From contig NC_081823.1 of the NCBI RefSeq assembly GCF_030704535.1, forward strand, positions 9,203,001-9,267,000: a stretch of DNA of 64,000 nt, written 5' to 3'. Source of the stretch: Vitis vinifera. Lineage: Eukaryota; Streptophyta; Magnoliopsida; Vitales; Vitaceae. Of the stretch, positions 25,290 through 36,459 are shown piece after piece. A program made the position numbers and the translations under genes. The notes under the pieces are model-generated. The model did no database searches and was not told the DNA's origin. It saw nothing but the letters and a program-made list of their open reading frames with translations. The first letter of the stretch is position 1. The number at the start of each line of letters is the position of its first letter.

Positions 25290-25835
25290 ATGAAGACTTT
25301 TGTAGTTGACACATGTCCTAACACCTTTAAGACTGATTCTTTCAAAGGAGTATTCTTTAAGAGATGTCAAGAAAGAGTATTTTTTGCAATTGACGTAATA
25401 AACTTGACATGTTTTAACCGGTTTAAACCCATTTTGACACCTCTAAAATTGATTCTTTCAATGCAATTGACGTAGTAAACTTGGAACTTGTTTTAACTAA
25501 CCCAAAACCTAAAGATGATTTTGAAAATTTGCCTACTTGGGAAACGGGAAATAAGCAAGTTAGGCATGCAATCATTTGCACCCTCTCAAATGAATTGTTT
25601 GATATCTATTGTTAATAAAAAGTGATATTTGGGACGACCTTAAAATTTTTTAGAAAATTCCAAATGATCGAGGATGGAGATGTATCATCTAAGATCCATG
25701 ATGCTTATAAATGACCAAACTAATAAAGACTTGAGTTGTATCATCTCATATGTATGAAGTTCTTCTCCTATTCCAAATATTTCTAGATCTCTATAGTTCG
25801 TGTCTTTCATTGATGACTACACCAAAAAATAAATT
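25290..25835 (+). pseudogene. Ty1/copia gag relic with integrase scrap
   Basis: Broken plus-strand frames match the copia Gag (UBN2) pattern. One frame has FKGVFFKRCQERVFF, the next has PTWETGNKQVRHAIICTLSN followed by ELFDIYC and KVIWDDL, and a short piece reads SFIDDYTKK as in the integrase core. Stops and internal deletions separate the pieces, so the element is dead. The LTR-like zone just upstream could be its 5' LTR, but no matching second LTR was found. Confidence 0.7.
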
Positions 25836-25973
25836 AAATATGAATATCGTGTTTCCTATATTTCAAAAAATGATTGATAATAAGTTTGAGTTTAAAGAAA
25901 AAGGCAATTTTCATCTGCCATGAGCACGGATGGGCAGCCATCATTTACTTATGTAGCCCAAACGAGTTGGCTA

Positions 25974-25994
25974 TGGGCCCAATACAAGGCCCAT
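25974..25994 (+). promoter_or_regulatory. paired site II elements, FKBP16-1-like promoter
   Basis: TGGGCC at 25974-25979 and AGGCCCAT at 25987-25994 lie about 100 bases upstream of the chosen FKBP start. Such pairs are typical of promoters of plant nuclear genes for organelle and ribosomal proteins. This argues that translation begins downstream of them, at 26094, rather than at the ATGs within the motif region. Confidence 0.45.
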
Positions 25995-26093
25995 CTATGG
26001 ACCAAAGTGCCCAAACCTCTCCTTTCCAGATATACAGTTCCTCTGCTTATCCATTCCTAGCACCAACTTGTGAAATTTTCTCCCGTCTTAAGA

Positions 26094-29000
26094 ATGGAAG
26101 CTTCTTCACTTCAAGCGGTAGTTCAGTTTCCACACCTGTTCAAATCGCCCAGGTAATTTCTCCCTCATTCCTCTTTTGTTTGTTGATATCTCATTGTTTG
26201 ACATCCTAAATCAAACCACGCTTGTTTCTGGATCATTGGTATCAGTATGGAGTAGTGGGTGAAGATTCTTTTCCATTTGTGTGCAATTCATTATAATTTG
26301 ATTGGAAATTTGAACCATAGGGGTTGATTTTTGAGGGAATGCCATCTGGGCATTTGCTTATTGAGATTCTCCTTTTGGGTGTTCATGAATGTGACATTGA
26401 AATTTATGAAACAAATTGGACGAGGGTCATTTCACATAGTTTCATATTTTTGTAGCAAAATCACTTGCAAACTTCCTTGAACAACATTAAACTGTCATTG
26501 AATTAGACACACTGGAAGTTGTCTTTTGGGTTCCTGTCTCTGTTGAAGTTGTCTTTTTATTATTTTATTATTTTATTATTTTTTTAAAATAGAAAATAAT
26601 TGTTATTCATCAAGCTACAGTATACTAATTATAAAAAAAACTGGTATTGGGTATAAAAATGGGTGTTGTAATGTTTTAAGAGTTTTTAATTGTCAATACT
26701 ATTGCAAACTGATCCGAATGTTTGCTTTTAAAATAGAAAATGTTAAATGTGATGAATGCTTTTTCATTGATTTGTTAAGAGTCTGTTCGGTAGTGATTCT
26801 AGGAAGTTCTTTCAGCATAAAAAGTGTTTTTGAAAAAAGAAAAAAGGTGTTTGGCAAAATTTAGGAAACACCTTTAAAGATTTGAAAAATCACCTGTTTA
26901 AAAAAAATCACTTGTAATGTTTTTTGGAAAAACACGTGATAAGTGATTTTCTTAAGAACAATTCCAAAGAAAACACTTCCACTAAAAACACTTCAGGTAG
27001 AAACACTACCAAACGCATTCTTAGTGTGCGTTTGGTAGCAATTATAGGAAGTGTTTTTAGGTTTTTTAATACGTGAAAGATAAAAAATTTCAAGTGTAAG
27101 AAAGTCTAAAAACACTTACTAAAATTACTACCAAATGCACTCTTAAAGTCTCTCTAATTGTAATTATTTTTTGTCAAAATTTTCATTTTTATCTTATAAT
27201 TTTTTAGCTTTTTAGCTATCATATTTTTATGAAAAAAATAATAATAATAAAAGGAGAGAAACAATCTCAAGCATTCCATAAAACCAACAATTTGCAATGA
27301 TTTGCCCTTTTAATTCTACGAATTTGGCAGATAGGAATAGAAACTAACTTCCTAAAAGATAGGAAGCACCCTTTATTCTCTCACCTATCTAAACAATAAA
27401 AAACAGTAAGTACGCTAACTCTCCCCCTCAAGCTGGATTGTACAAATTAAACATGCCTAGCTTGTCTATTAACTTTTCAAACAATGGCCTTGGAAGTCCT
27501 TTGGTGAGAACATCTACAACTTGTTTTGTAGTAGGTACATAAGTTATGCAAATAGTGCCATCCTCGATTTTTTCCTTGATGAAATGCCTATCAACTTCAA
27601 CATGCTTCATCCTATCATGATGAACCGGATTGTGTGAGATGTTGATGGTGGCCTTATTATCACAATAAATTCTTAAAGGCAGCTTCACCATTACCTCCAA
27701 CTCTTCTAAAAGAATTTTTAGCCACAACACTTCACAAATCCCATGAGCTACTGATCTCAATTTCGCTTCGGCAATACTTCTAGCTACAACTGTTTGCTTT
27801 TTGCTTTTCCATGTTACCAAATTTCCCCAAATAGAAGTACAATATCCGGAAGTAGACTTCCTATCATCAATAGTTCCTACCCAGTCAACATCTGTATAAG
27901 CTCTATTCTTCTTTCACCATTTTTCCCAAAGAAAAGACCTCGGCCAAGTGTTCCTTTCAGGTATTTTAAAATCCTATAAACTGCCTCCATGTGTTTCTTA
28001 GTTGGAGCATGCATGAATTGACTAACCTGACTTACTACAAAAACAATGTCAGGCCTAGTGTGAGATAGATAAATAAGCTTTCCCACCAGACGTTGATATC
28101 TCCCACGATCTACTGGATTACCAGCCTCTTGTGTGTCGATCTTCGCATCTGAATCAACCGGTGTTTCTACTGGTTTGCACCCCACCAATCCAATTTCTCC
28201 CAAAAGATCCAACACGGACTTTCTTTGTGATACAGAGATTCTAGTCTTGTTTCTTGCAACCTCTATACCTAGAAAGTATCTTAGGCTTCTTAAATCCTTC
28301 ATCTCAAACTCAGTTACAAGTTTTTGTTTCAGCCTTTCCATCTCAATTACATCATCCCCGGTTAATATTATATTGTCAGCATAGACTATAAGAATAGTAA
28401 TTTTGCCATTCTTATGTCTATAAAACAGGGTATGATCTACTTGAGCTTACTTGTAATCCTGTCTCTGAATTGCTTTGGCGAAGTGACCAAACCACGCTCT
28501 TGGCGATTGCTTCAAACTATATAAAGCCTTCTTTAATCTGCATACTTTACCATTTTTCCTTCATCAAATCTAGGAGGCAACTCCATGTAGATTTCTTCTT
28601 CCAAGTCTCCACTTAAGAAGGCGTTTTTTACATCAAGTTGCTGTAGAGGCCATTCCAAGTTTGCAGCTAATGACAATAAAACACTTACGGTATTTATCTT
28701 TGCCACCGGTGCAAATGTCTCTTGATAGTCAATGCCATACGTTTGGGTGTATCCTTTTGCGACCAACCGAGCCTTGTACCGCTCAATTGATCCATCAACT
28801 TTATACTTAATAGTGAACACCCATTTACATCCCACTGGCACCTTTTCTTTTAGTTTCGGCACAACCTCCCACGTACCATTTTTTTCAAGAGCATGCATCT
28901 CATCTCTGATTGCTTTTCTCCAATCTGGATTCTCCCATGCCTCTTGAATATTATTTGGAATTTTCACGACAGCCAAGTTGGAAACTAGAGCTTGAACAGA

Positions 29001-32000
29001 GTCGGGCAAATATTCGTAAGTAACATAGTTGGACCCTGATTGAAGCTCCTTGATTGTAGGCGTCGGATTTGAAATTTGAATTAATGGACTGATTGGCAGA
29101 TTTGAATTTTGAATTGGTGGACTGATATTTGAATTTGAATTCGGAGTTTCTCCAAGAGAAAATTCAGGTGAATTTTGAATTTGACAAATCTGGACAGATT
29201 TGAATTGGAGAAACTGACTCTGAATTGACAGAATTTGTTGGATGAAAATCAGGAGAAAATTCCCAAAAATACTCCCATAACCCCAAGTTTGAATTTGAAT
29301 CAGCACTAGAAGACGACTTCAAAGAATCCCAAAAAATATCTGTTGCATGCATATTCTCCCCTTGAAGATAATTTTTGGTAAAAAATGGTTGGTTCTCAAA
29401 AAATGTAACATCCCTGGACACAAAATACTTTCTTTTTTCTGGTGAATAACACCGATAATACCTGAGAAAAATACACTTATAAGAATGAGGATCAAGTTTG
29501 CTTCGGTTTGGATCCAGATTATGGACAAAAGAAGTACAACAAAAAATTTTAAAGTCCAAGTTTGAAGAATACCATGAATCTGGGTATGATTCATAAAGAC
29601 AATTTAATGGTGTTTGGAACTTAAGAACATGAGATGGCATCTGATTTATTAAATAACGTGCAGTTAACACAACATCCTCCCAAAAACGTGTTAGAACATT
29701 GGATGTGAATAGTAAAGAACGAGCAACCTCTAAAAGATGGCGGTTTTTTCTTTCAGAAATACTGTTTTTCTGTGGTGTGCTAACACAAGAGTTGTGATGT
29801 ATAATTCCATGTTTTATGAGAAAATCCCCAAGGATAGAGCTAAAATATTCTGTACCATTGTCGGTACAGAGCATTTTAATACTTTCATTGTATCAGGTTT
29901 TTGTCATTGAATGAAAAATTTGAAAAACAATCCCAGCTTCAGATTTTTCCTTTAAAAGATACACCCAACAAACACGTGTGTGATCATATGTGAAAGTAAC
30001 AAACCATCTTTTATTGGTAAGACTTAAAGTGTGTGAAGGTCCCCAAATATCCTTGTGAATCAACATGAAAGGTTTCGAAGCACGATATGGTTGGGGAGGA
30101 AAGAAAACACGTTTATGCTTAGCTAACTGACACACTACACATTGAAATGAATCATGTTTTTGAAACAATGAAGGAAACGAATATTTCAAATAAACAAAAC
30201 TTTGATATCCTAGCCGACAATGCAATAACATTGTTTGTTGAGATCTAGAAAGAGAAGAATTTCCTACAGTCAATTGAACATGACCACCCATAGAAGATGC
30301 ACTCTCAAAATAGTACAGACCATGAAACTCCCTAGCACTGCCAATCCTCTACCCCAAAATCTGGTCCTGGAAAACACAAACAGAAGAAGAGAATTTACCA
30401 CACAATTCAAATCCTTCATAATTTTGCTAATTGATAAAAGATTGCACGACAAATTAGGCACATGAAGGACTGCTTGAAGGCTAATATCAGGACTGATTTT
30501 AACAGTTCCAACACCAGCAACAACTGAAAAAGAACCATCCGCAATTTTTACTCAATGATTACCAGGGCTCGGTGCATATGTTGTGAACATTTTTTCACAT
30601 CCAGTCATATGGTCTGTTGCCCCGGAATTAATGATCCGTGGCTCACCTTTTTCTGTAAGACCGCCAAACGCAGTCATAATGGTGCCATTTTTTGCCATAA
30701 GTGATGTTGAGGATGACAATGAAGCAGATAACATCTTCCGAATTTGCTCCAATTGCTCTTCAGAGAAAACAGTGGATGTTTCAGAGGTAGCCTTTGTCTC
30801 AGATTCAGCCATCACCTAAAATCCTTTACCATCACGGCCACGAGATAGATTTGGAGTCCAGTTAGCGGGTTTGCCATGCAATTTCCAGCAGGTATCTTTG
30901 GTGTGGTTTGGTTTCTGACAATGGTCACACCATTTTTTATTCCCTCTAGACTTAGCAAGGTTATCTGAACCACGAGTAGCCAATGTTGAGGTTTCAATGG
31001 TCGAAATTGTTGAGCCTCCTAGCATAAAACGTCGGTGACACTCATGTCTTACTTAAGCAAAAATCTCTTCAATTTGGGGCAATGGTTTGATCCCTAATAC
31101 TTGCTATATCGGAAGTACTATATCTGATCACTCTCCACCATCTTCCGATATAGTACAACATCATCTGGGTCTTTCCATGCTGGCGAGTTGAAAAGATCCA
31201 ATTCCTGTCATAGTTTGGTCAAATCAGTGTAGTATTGAGTCACATCATGCTCTCCTTGCCTCAGATTTCTAGCTTTATTGCGGAGCTCAAACATTTGAGA
31301 TGAATTCTCAAGGTCTGAGTAAGCTAATGTCACCGCGTTCCAAATCCTTTTAGCCGTGGGAAAGAGGATATACGTATCAGCAATGTTGTCTTCCATGGAA
31401 TGAATTAACCAAGCCATGACCATTGAATTTTGAGCCTCCCAACTCGGATAGGAAGGATCATCCATGCTTGGTTTTTTAATTGTGCCATCCAAATAGTCTA
31501 GTTTTCCCTTGCCTCGAACCACCATCAACATCAAGCGGGACCACTTCAAAAAATTTGTCCCATTTAATTTGTGGGATATGATCTGTAGGGAAGAATGTTT
31601 CGAATTTTCAGAAATTGCAGTGGGAACAATTGTAGAGATTGGTTGAGAAGTGCCAGAAGCAACATCAGAACCATCAACTCTTCTTGTTCCTGTCATGGCT
31701 GTTTTGACCATTGTCTCTCTCAACTTAATATTAGCTCTAATACCATGAAAAAAAACTCATAAAAGGAAAGAAACAATCTCAAGCACTGCATTTTATTCAT
31801 CAAAACCATAAAACCAACAATTTGCAATGATCTACCCTTTTAATTCTACTAACTTGGCAGATAGGAATAGAAACTAACTTCCTAAAAAATAAGAAGCACC
31901 CATTATTCTCTCACCTGTCTAAACAATAAAAAAAGTAAGTACGCTAACATTTTCAGATCACCCAATACTATCCGAGATGCCTTGACTCATCTACCTTCGA

Positions 32001-35000
32001 ACCTACCAAGTTCTCGATTGATACCAACAACTTTGAATCATGATGCCAAATGCTGATGCGTGACCCATCTATCTATGATCTATCCTTGGTTAGATTACAG
32101 ACCATCCTTTTGCTTACTTATTGCCTTGGCACTTGTTGATTTTAACATTCTCTCTGTCCTTCAAATGCCTTTAATAAGCTTTGATACCATGTTAGCCAAC
32201 CATTGCTATATTTGATAGGTTAAACCACCACTTGTATTAAAAATTTAAGCTTCCAAGGAATGTGCCAACGATGCACACCAAGCTAAGATCTCCTCATGTG
32301 CAGTCCCAAGCAACCAATGTAGACAAACAAATGGACGGACGAACTAAAAGATAGGCCTGAACCCAAGATGTCTATATAGCAGAACTCTGATACTATGTTA
32401 AGTCACTCCTTGTGCCAAAAGCTTATGAACTAGTTTGGGCTAGGTTCAAACTAGTCCCAAAATTGATCTCAGGCTGACTCTGGTTCAACCCAAAGCCTAC
32501 ATTTCATTTATGGGTTATCCTCTTGATTACTATGAGGCTGAGCCTCCACCTAAGTTCATATGCGGCTGAGTAATAATCCGCCAAGAAAATGTTGGATCTG
32601 TAACTTATGGTCTGGTCCCCAAAATTCAAACTTTCTGGTTGAGCTTAGATTTACATAGGTTTAGACAAATTTAGCAGCTTGCATTCATAACCATCCAATA
32701 CATCATATTTATTTCCTACTTTTAGGTGCTCTAATTCTTTATTAGACCCGTAATTTCTAACAACCAGCCATCTCATTCCACATGAATGAAAACACATGAC
32801 TCATGATTTATCTTCAGTTATGTAAAGTTAAGACGATGCAGCATACATGGGGGGGGGCTAGTTGTGCTGCTGAAAATCAGCTAACAATATCTTTTATGCA
32901 AACTTAGGTGTTCTGATATCATTTTGAAAAGTCCTTGTTTTGTACAGTTACCTTTTTATGAACCCTGGTTTGTTGAGTGGCTTATTGACAACTACTATGA
33001 CTTTCACACAAAACAGTTGTATGCAGAATGAGCGTCCCATGAACACTGGAGCTAGGAAGTTGCATGGCAAATTCCCTTCTCTAACAGACACAAGAGTTCC
33101 AAGGAGGTTATTTTTGCAGTTTATGGGATACAATCATTTGTTATCATATGCTTGTCCTGTTCTTGCTGCCCCGATGCTGGAAATGACGGAACCTGAAGTA
33201 ATTCGGTAAAATGTTGTATGTGCTTGTTTTTGTTCTTTCTATAACTTGGAGGAAAAGAAGATTATGTTGAGTTCCCCTGCCCCATTGTTTGTAATTAGTT
33301 CTGATATGTGATTTTTATATGGGATTTGAAGTATTCAGGACACAGAAGCTTGCCAATGGAGTGAGGTTTCAAGGTAAAATTCTAAAGAGGCTTCACTTGA
33401 TGTTTACATGAGGAAAGTAGTGAATTTCTTTTTTCTTTTTTCTTTTTTCTTTTTTTAATGTAAGTGGCTTGATTCATTTTTAGCCACTAGATATAAACAT
33501 TATTGGTTACTAGGGTGAAGATGTCATGGATATTGTGATCTTAGTATCTTAAAAAAGTTGAGTGTAGCTTTGACATGGTAAACTTGTATCTTATTGTTTG
33601 ATTTTTCTATTTATCTTCTATTAATTGAAGTTCTCGTAGAAGAAAAATGTGAGGCTATCAACATCAAAGATGTACCATACATTCTTATTGAAAAGAGAAA
33701 AAATTACTAACTCATACATTTATATTTGTTTTGCTTTCAAGATGTGGTTGAAGGGGATGGACCAGAGGCGCAAGAAGGAGATTTGGTTGAAGTTAATTAT
33801 GTATGCCGGCGGTCAAATGGGTATTTTGTTCATAGGTACTTCTGTTGTTTTATATGCAGAGGAAATAAATTCTCACTCCACAAGACAATTTTTCCATGTT
33901 AAAGCATGGCAGGGTTGTATTATATTTCTGATCACTTAATTGTTTCCAATTCTATTTTCTTGCTCCTAAACTAGTTATTTTTATCTCCTTCTTTATCATT
34001 ATATTCTTCTACTTACATTTATTTTTTTATTTGATCTAGTACTGTGGATCAATTCAGTGGAGAAAGCATGCCTGTTGTACTTCCTCTGGATGAAAACCAG
34101 GTAAATTGATGTTTTAATGGGTGGAGTTTGAAGCACTTTGAGATAGCTGATGCTGACAATTCTCTCTTATGTTGGAACAATTGTTAAAATTAATTCATTT
34201 CTGTTCTATATGGATGCGATTTAAAGAGCTTCAAAAATCGGTATGTTAAACAAGAAGAGCATTGCTAGTGATCCCTGTTAGTTCAGCCACATTTTTCCCA
34301 TTCATGAAGAATAATATTCCTTCTGCCAATGTACTCCATTAAATTTTAATTTGTTTATTTATTTACTTTTTACAATCTTTTTCCCCTTCCATCACACCCC
34401 TTCAAAGAGGTCTTCTTGTGAAGCTCATCATATAAGTCGTTCATCTTGGCAGATTATAAAGGGCCTAAAGGATGTCTTGGTTGGAATGAAGGTTGGAGGT
34501 AAGTGCTAACTCATTTTTTGCCTGACACATGGATTGTATTTGTTTCATTCATCCGAAAAGTTTAGGCCTTTCCCCCCTTTGTCTGAATCCAACTGATCCC
34601 ACTTGGTGAGCTTCATAATCGGGCATGGGACCGACATGATGCTGTCACTTAACTGTACCTATTGGAGGCTGATTTCCTCCTTCTCTGTCTTTGTCCACCA
34701 TTTGTCCATGCAGTAACCGTCTCAATATGAATTTCCACATGATTACACATTGATCACTGTGTTTTGTCATCATAAAATCTAACTTCTTAATTGAATTAGT
34801 CTACTCCTTGCATCCCGTTTGAGAGGGCAATCACGTCGATCTTCCATCATAGCTTGGATTAAGCTCCTGGGACAACCTAACCTATTTACTTACATTCTGT
34901 GGCTTACTTTTCTTTTCTTCCTCATTGACTCTGTATTTCCTCTGGTTTTTGCAAATCATCACCCTCTTATCAGTCAGATGAAGCTGGCATGATTGGGTGT

Positions 35001-35382
35001 AAAACCCAACTCCTCTTTCCAGCTCTCTCTCTCTCTCCTTCTATATTGTTCCATACTTGACTGAATTTATTCTTCTGTGGTTCATTTTTCAGGAAAGAGG
35101 AGAGCATTGATACCTCCTTCAGTGGGATACATAAACGAAAACTTAAAACCAATACCAGATGAGGTTAGTGCATTCTTATTGGAGCCATCTACACCATGTC
35201 GCAATTCAATGCCTTGTTGTTCCCTAACAAAAAGGAGAAGCTGAATTCATGTTCATATACAGATTTCATTGATACTGTGTTAAATTTTTTATGGTTGTTT
35301 GCAGTTTGGGCCTCGGCGGAGTCTTTTCTCCCATGCAAAGGAGCCTTTGGTATTTGAAGTGCAGCTCTTGAAAGTACTATGA
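26094..35382 (+). CDS. FKBP16-1: FKBP16-1-like immunophilin, predicted thylakoid lumen
   Basis: Eight exons join in frame: 26094-26152, 33017-33205, 33339-33373, 33742-33835, 34040-34100, 34454-34499, 35093-35163 and 35305-35382, giving about 210 residues, close to Arabidopsis FKBP16-1. The N-terminal part is rich in Ser, Arg and Lys with few acidic residues, like a chloroplast transit peptide. A twin arginine at residues 49-50 precedes a hydrophobic stretch ending in VLAAP, fitting a lumenal Tat signal. The FKBP fold follows, with [29 protein letters not shown] and a C-terminal [11 protein letters not shown]. The central position GW of active FKBPs reads GL here, so isomerase activity may be weak. 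Intron 1 is 6.9 kb and contains two MITEs and a whole copia element. An alternative exon 1 (ATG 25997, acceptor at 33027) also stays open; I prefer the shorter one. Confidence 0.85.
26779..27022. mobile_element. MITE copy 1 in FKBP intron 1
   Basis: Left end AGAGTCTGTTCGGTAGTGAT; right end CACTACCAAACGCATTCTTA, which is its imperfect inverse. The interior is rich in AAAACACTT and AAGTGTTTTT motifs. No coding capacity is seen. Ends are approximate. Confidence 0.65.
27023..27147. mobile_element. MITE copy 2, abutting copy 1
   Basis: Left end GTGCGTTTGGTAGCAATTAT; right end AATTACTACCAAATGCAC, imperfect inverse of the left. It starts where copy 1 ends and shares the GGAAGTGTTTTTAG subterminal motif, so the two are neighbouring or nested insertions of related elements. 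Confidence 0.65.
27230..27420 (-). repeat. 3' LTR of copia element
   Basis: Matches the other LTR along its length (for example CCAACAATTTGCAATGAT and GATAGGAATAGAAACTAACT) but lacks about 16 bases present there (GCATTTTATTCATCAA region). The terminal dinucleotide next to the polypurine tract has changed from TG to AG on the element strand. Confidence 0.85.
27421..27430 (-). other. polypurine tract of copia element
   Basis: TGAGGGGGAG on the minus strand lies directly before the 3' LTR, the usual plus-strand primer position. Confidence 0.75.
27428..27820 (-). pseudogene. copia RNase H domain
   Basis: An open stretch of 130 codons with the copia RNase H pattern: [20 protein letters not shown] at the start, [20 protein letters not shown] in the middle, and [20 protein letters not shown] near the end. 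The family usually has S-EAEY where this reads AEAKL, so a conserved catalytic-site Glu is followed by Lys rather than Tyr. Part of the dead element. Confidence 0.85.
27877..29306 (-). pseudogene. copia reverse transcriptase domain, frameshifted
   Basis: The N-terminal half (29306-28533) shows [15 protein letters not shown] [31 protein letters not shown] and [19 protein letters not shown]. It then breaks by a one-base shift near 28545; in the next frame [16 protein letters not shown] continues. The usual catalytic YVDD reads YADN (about 28370-28390), losing the second aspartate. The C-terminal half (28341-27877) continues with [17 protein letters not shown] and [11 protein letters not shown]. 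Inactive on both counts. Confidence 0.85.
29164..30291 (-). pseudogene. copia GAG-pre-integrase and integrase
   Basis: From 30291 to 29893 the frame has the zinc-binding His/Cys region ([12 protein letters not shown] and [11 protein letters not shown]) and the start of the catalytic core ([18 protein letters not shown]). From 29874 it continues with [11 protein letters not shown] and [20 protein letters not shown], the DDE region with its last Glu in SERKNRH. A stop or frame change near 29880 separates the parts. The tail at 29164-29306 is Asn/Ser/Pro-rich linker. Confidence 0.85.
30552..31025 (-). pseudogene. copia zinc knuckle and protease region
   Basis: The upstream part (31025-30816) has the CCHC knuckle [19 protein letters not shown]. 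It ends at a TAG and the same frame goes on into the protease piece (30815-30552) with SGATDHMTG, the copia aspartic protease motif, where the usual DSGA reads NSGA. The single in-frame TAG probably arose from CAG, since flanking residues continue the usual pattern. Confidence 0.85.
31208..31723 (-). pseudogene. copia Gag (UBN2) region
   Basis: A 171-codon open stretch begins just inside the primer-binding site. It shows [40 protein letters not shown] and [14 protein letters not shown], all of the copia Gag capsid pattern. It is separated from the zinc knuckle by frame breaks around 31026-31207. Confidence 0.85.
31734..31745 (-). other. primer-binding site of copia element
   Basis: TGGTATTAGAGC on the minus strand directly follows the 5' LTR. 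It differs by one base from TGGTATCAGAGC, the usual complement of the 3' end of initiator tRNA-Met. Confidence 0.85.
31746..31949 (-). repeat. 5' LTR of copia element
   Basis: About 204 bases, starting TGTTAGCGTACTTAC and ending TTTTTTTCA on the minus strand, so it keeps the TG...CA ends. It pairs with the LTR at 27230-27420. Confidence 0.85.
32186..32405 (-). other. two extra copia primer-site-like relics
   Basis: On the minus strand, ATGGTATCAAAGCTTATTAA occurs at about 32183-32202 and CATAGTATCAGAG at about 32384-32396. Both resemble copia primer-binding sites next to LTR ends. The surrounding kilobase shows no coding remains. They suggest older, mostly lost insertions at the same place. 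Confidence 0.4.
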
Positions 35383-35414
35383 GTTTTTCCATCCAAAGTT
35401 TGCTTTGTAAGATT

Positions 35415-35540
35415 TAGAGTGCGTTTAAACGTGATTTTAGAAAGCGTTTTTAGCATTTCTAACACTTGAATTATAAAAATTTTAAAGTATTAGAAATATT
35501 AAAAACATTTCCTAGAATCACTATCAAACAAACTCTTAAT
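35415..35540. mobile_element. small MITE copy
   Basis: Left end AGAGTGCGTTTAAACGTGAT; right end ATCACTATCAAACAAACTCT, imperfect inverse. The interior CATTTCTAACACTTGAAT is shared with the copy at 22920-23042. It lies within 40 bases of the FKBP stop, so it may be part of the 3' UTR. Confidence 0.7.
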
Positions 35541-36459
35541 TTATCTTCACATGATCACATAACCTTGGAACATATTGTACATTTTCATGGGTATGGATAA
35601 CTAATTTTGATATTGGTACCAAATATTTCTTGAACATAATTTTTTTTTTTTTGTAATATTTTATTTTAAGAATATAAAATTGTTTTAAAATTATTTTACA
35701 TCTTAGCCGTTAGGATGTTAAAAATAACTAAATTTTGACATCTATTGTTTAGAATTAAAATGGAATTCATGATAGAGATGAGTTGAAAAATCTAACATGG
35801 GTTTGAATTCTATAGAAAAAAAGCTGTAATCTGCAAATTTGGTTGTTATAGAGGATGAAAATATCACAAATCGATCCAATATCGGTGATTGGATTTTATG
35901 GAAATTTCAAGAAATATCGAACCAAAATTTTGGAAAAATAATATCAATGAAATGAAAACTTTTCCAAAATTCATAGAAATAGTAAGAAAAATTTCAAAAT
36001 TAATCCATTTATTGAAGTTATTTTACTAAAGAAAAAAATATATATGTATAAGACATAAACAAGAGTATAATATGTATTGATGAAAAATAAAAAGTTTTAA
36101 TATGAATTAAATACTAATTTCAAGTAAACATTTGATTTCATTAAATGTCAATATCTGTAGGTCTTGAATTTTAAACTTGATTTGTAGTGAATGCAAAACT
36201 ATGACACCTCTCTCATGTTTATGAAATATTGAGAAGATAACAATTTTTTTTTTCCAACAATTTTGGATCAAAGAATCTTTCCAACGAATTGGGATTTGAA
36301 TGAGAAAAAAAATTGGTATTTATAGAAATAATTTGGGTCAAAATAACCATTAGAACATGGAAAAAATTGTTACAAAATATTTTTGGTGGTTGGAATTCAT
36401 TCAAATTCAAATATGACCCGGGATGGTGATTTGGACCTTCAAAAAGGTTTTAGCATGAT

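Larger units (their letters stand above)
27230..31949 (-). mobile_element. nearly complete Ty1/copia retrotransposon, decayed
   Basis: A 4.7-kb minus-strand element in FKBP intron 1, antisense to the gene. Order along the minus strand: 5' LTR, primer-binding site, gag, zinc knuckle, protease, integrase, reverse transcriptase, RNase H, polypurine tract, 3' LTR. This pol order is diagnostic of copia. Candidate 5-bp target duplications TTTTA (27225-27229) and TTTTC (31950-31954) agree at four positions. The coding region is split by frameshifts and stops, so it cannot make a working polyprotein. Host splicing must tolerate it, because the flanking FKBP exons remain in frame. Confidence 0.9.

Noticed and set aside
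25997..26152. Longer first exon for the FKBP gene starting at ATG 25997
   Set aside because: The start falls among site II promoter motifs and the encoded N-terminus is less transit-peptide-like. Kept as an alternative, not as the main call.
34979..34997. miR167-like string TGAAGCTGGCATGATTGGG in an FKBP intron
   Set aside because: It lacks the CCAGCATGATC core of miR167 and there is no facing complementary arm nearby to form a precursor hairpin.
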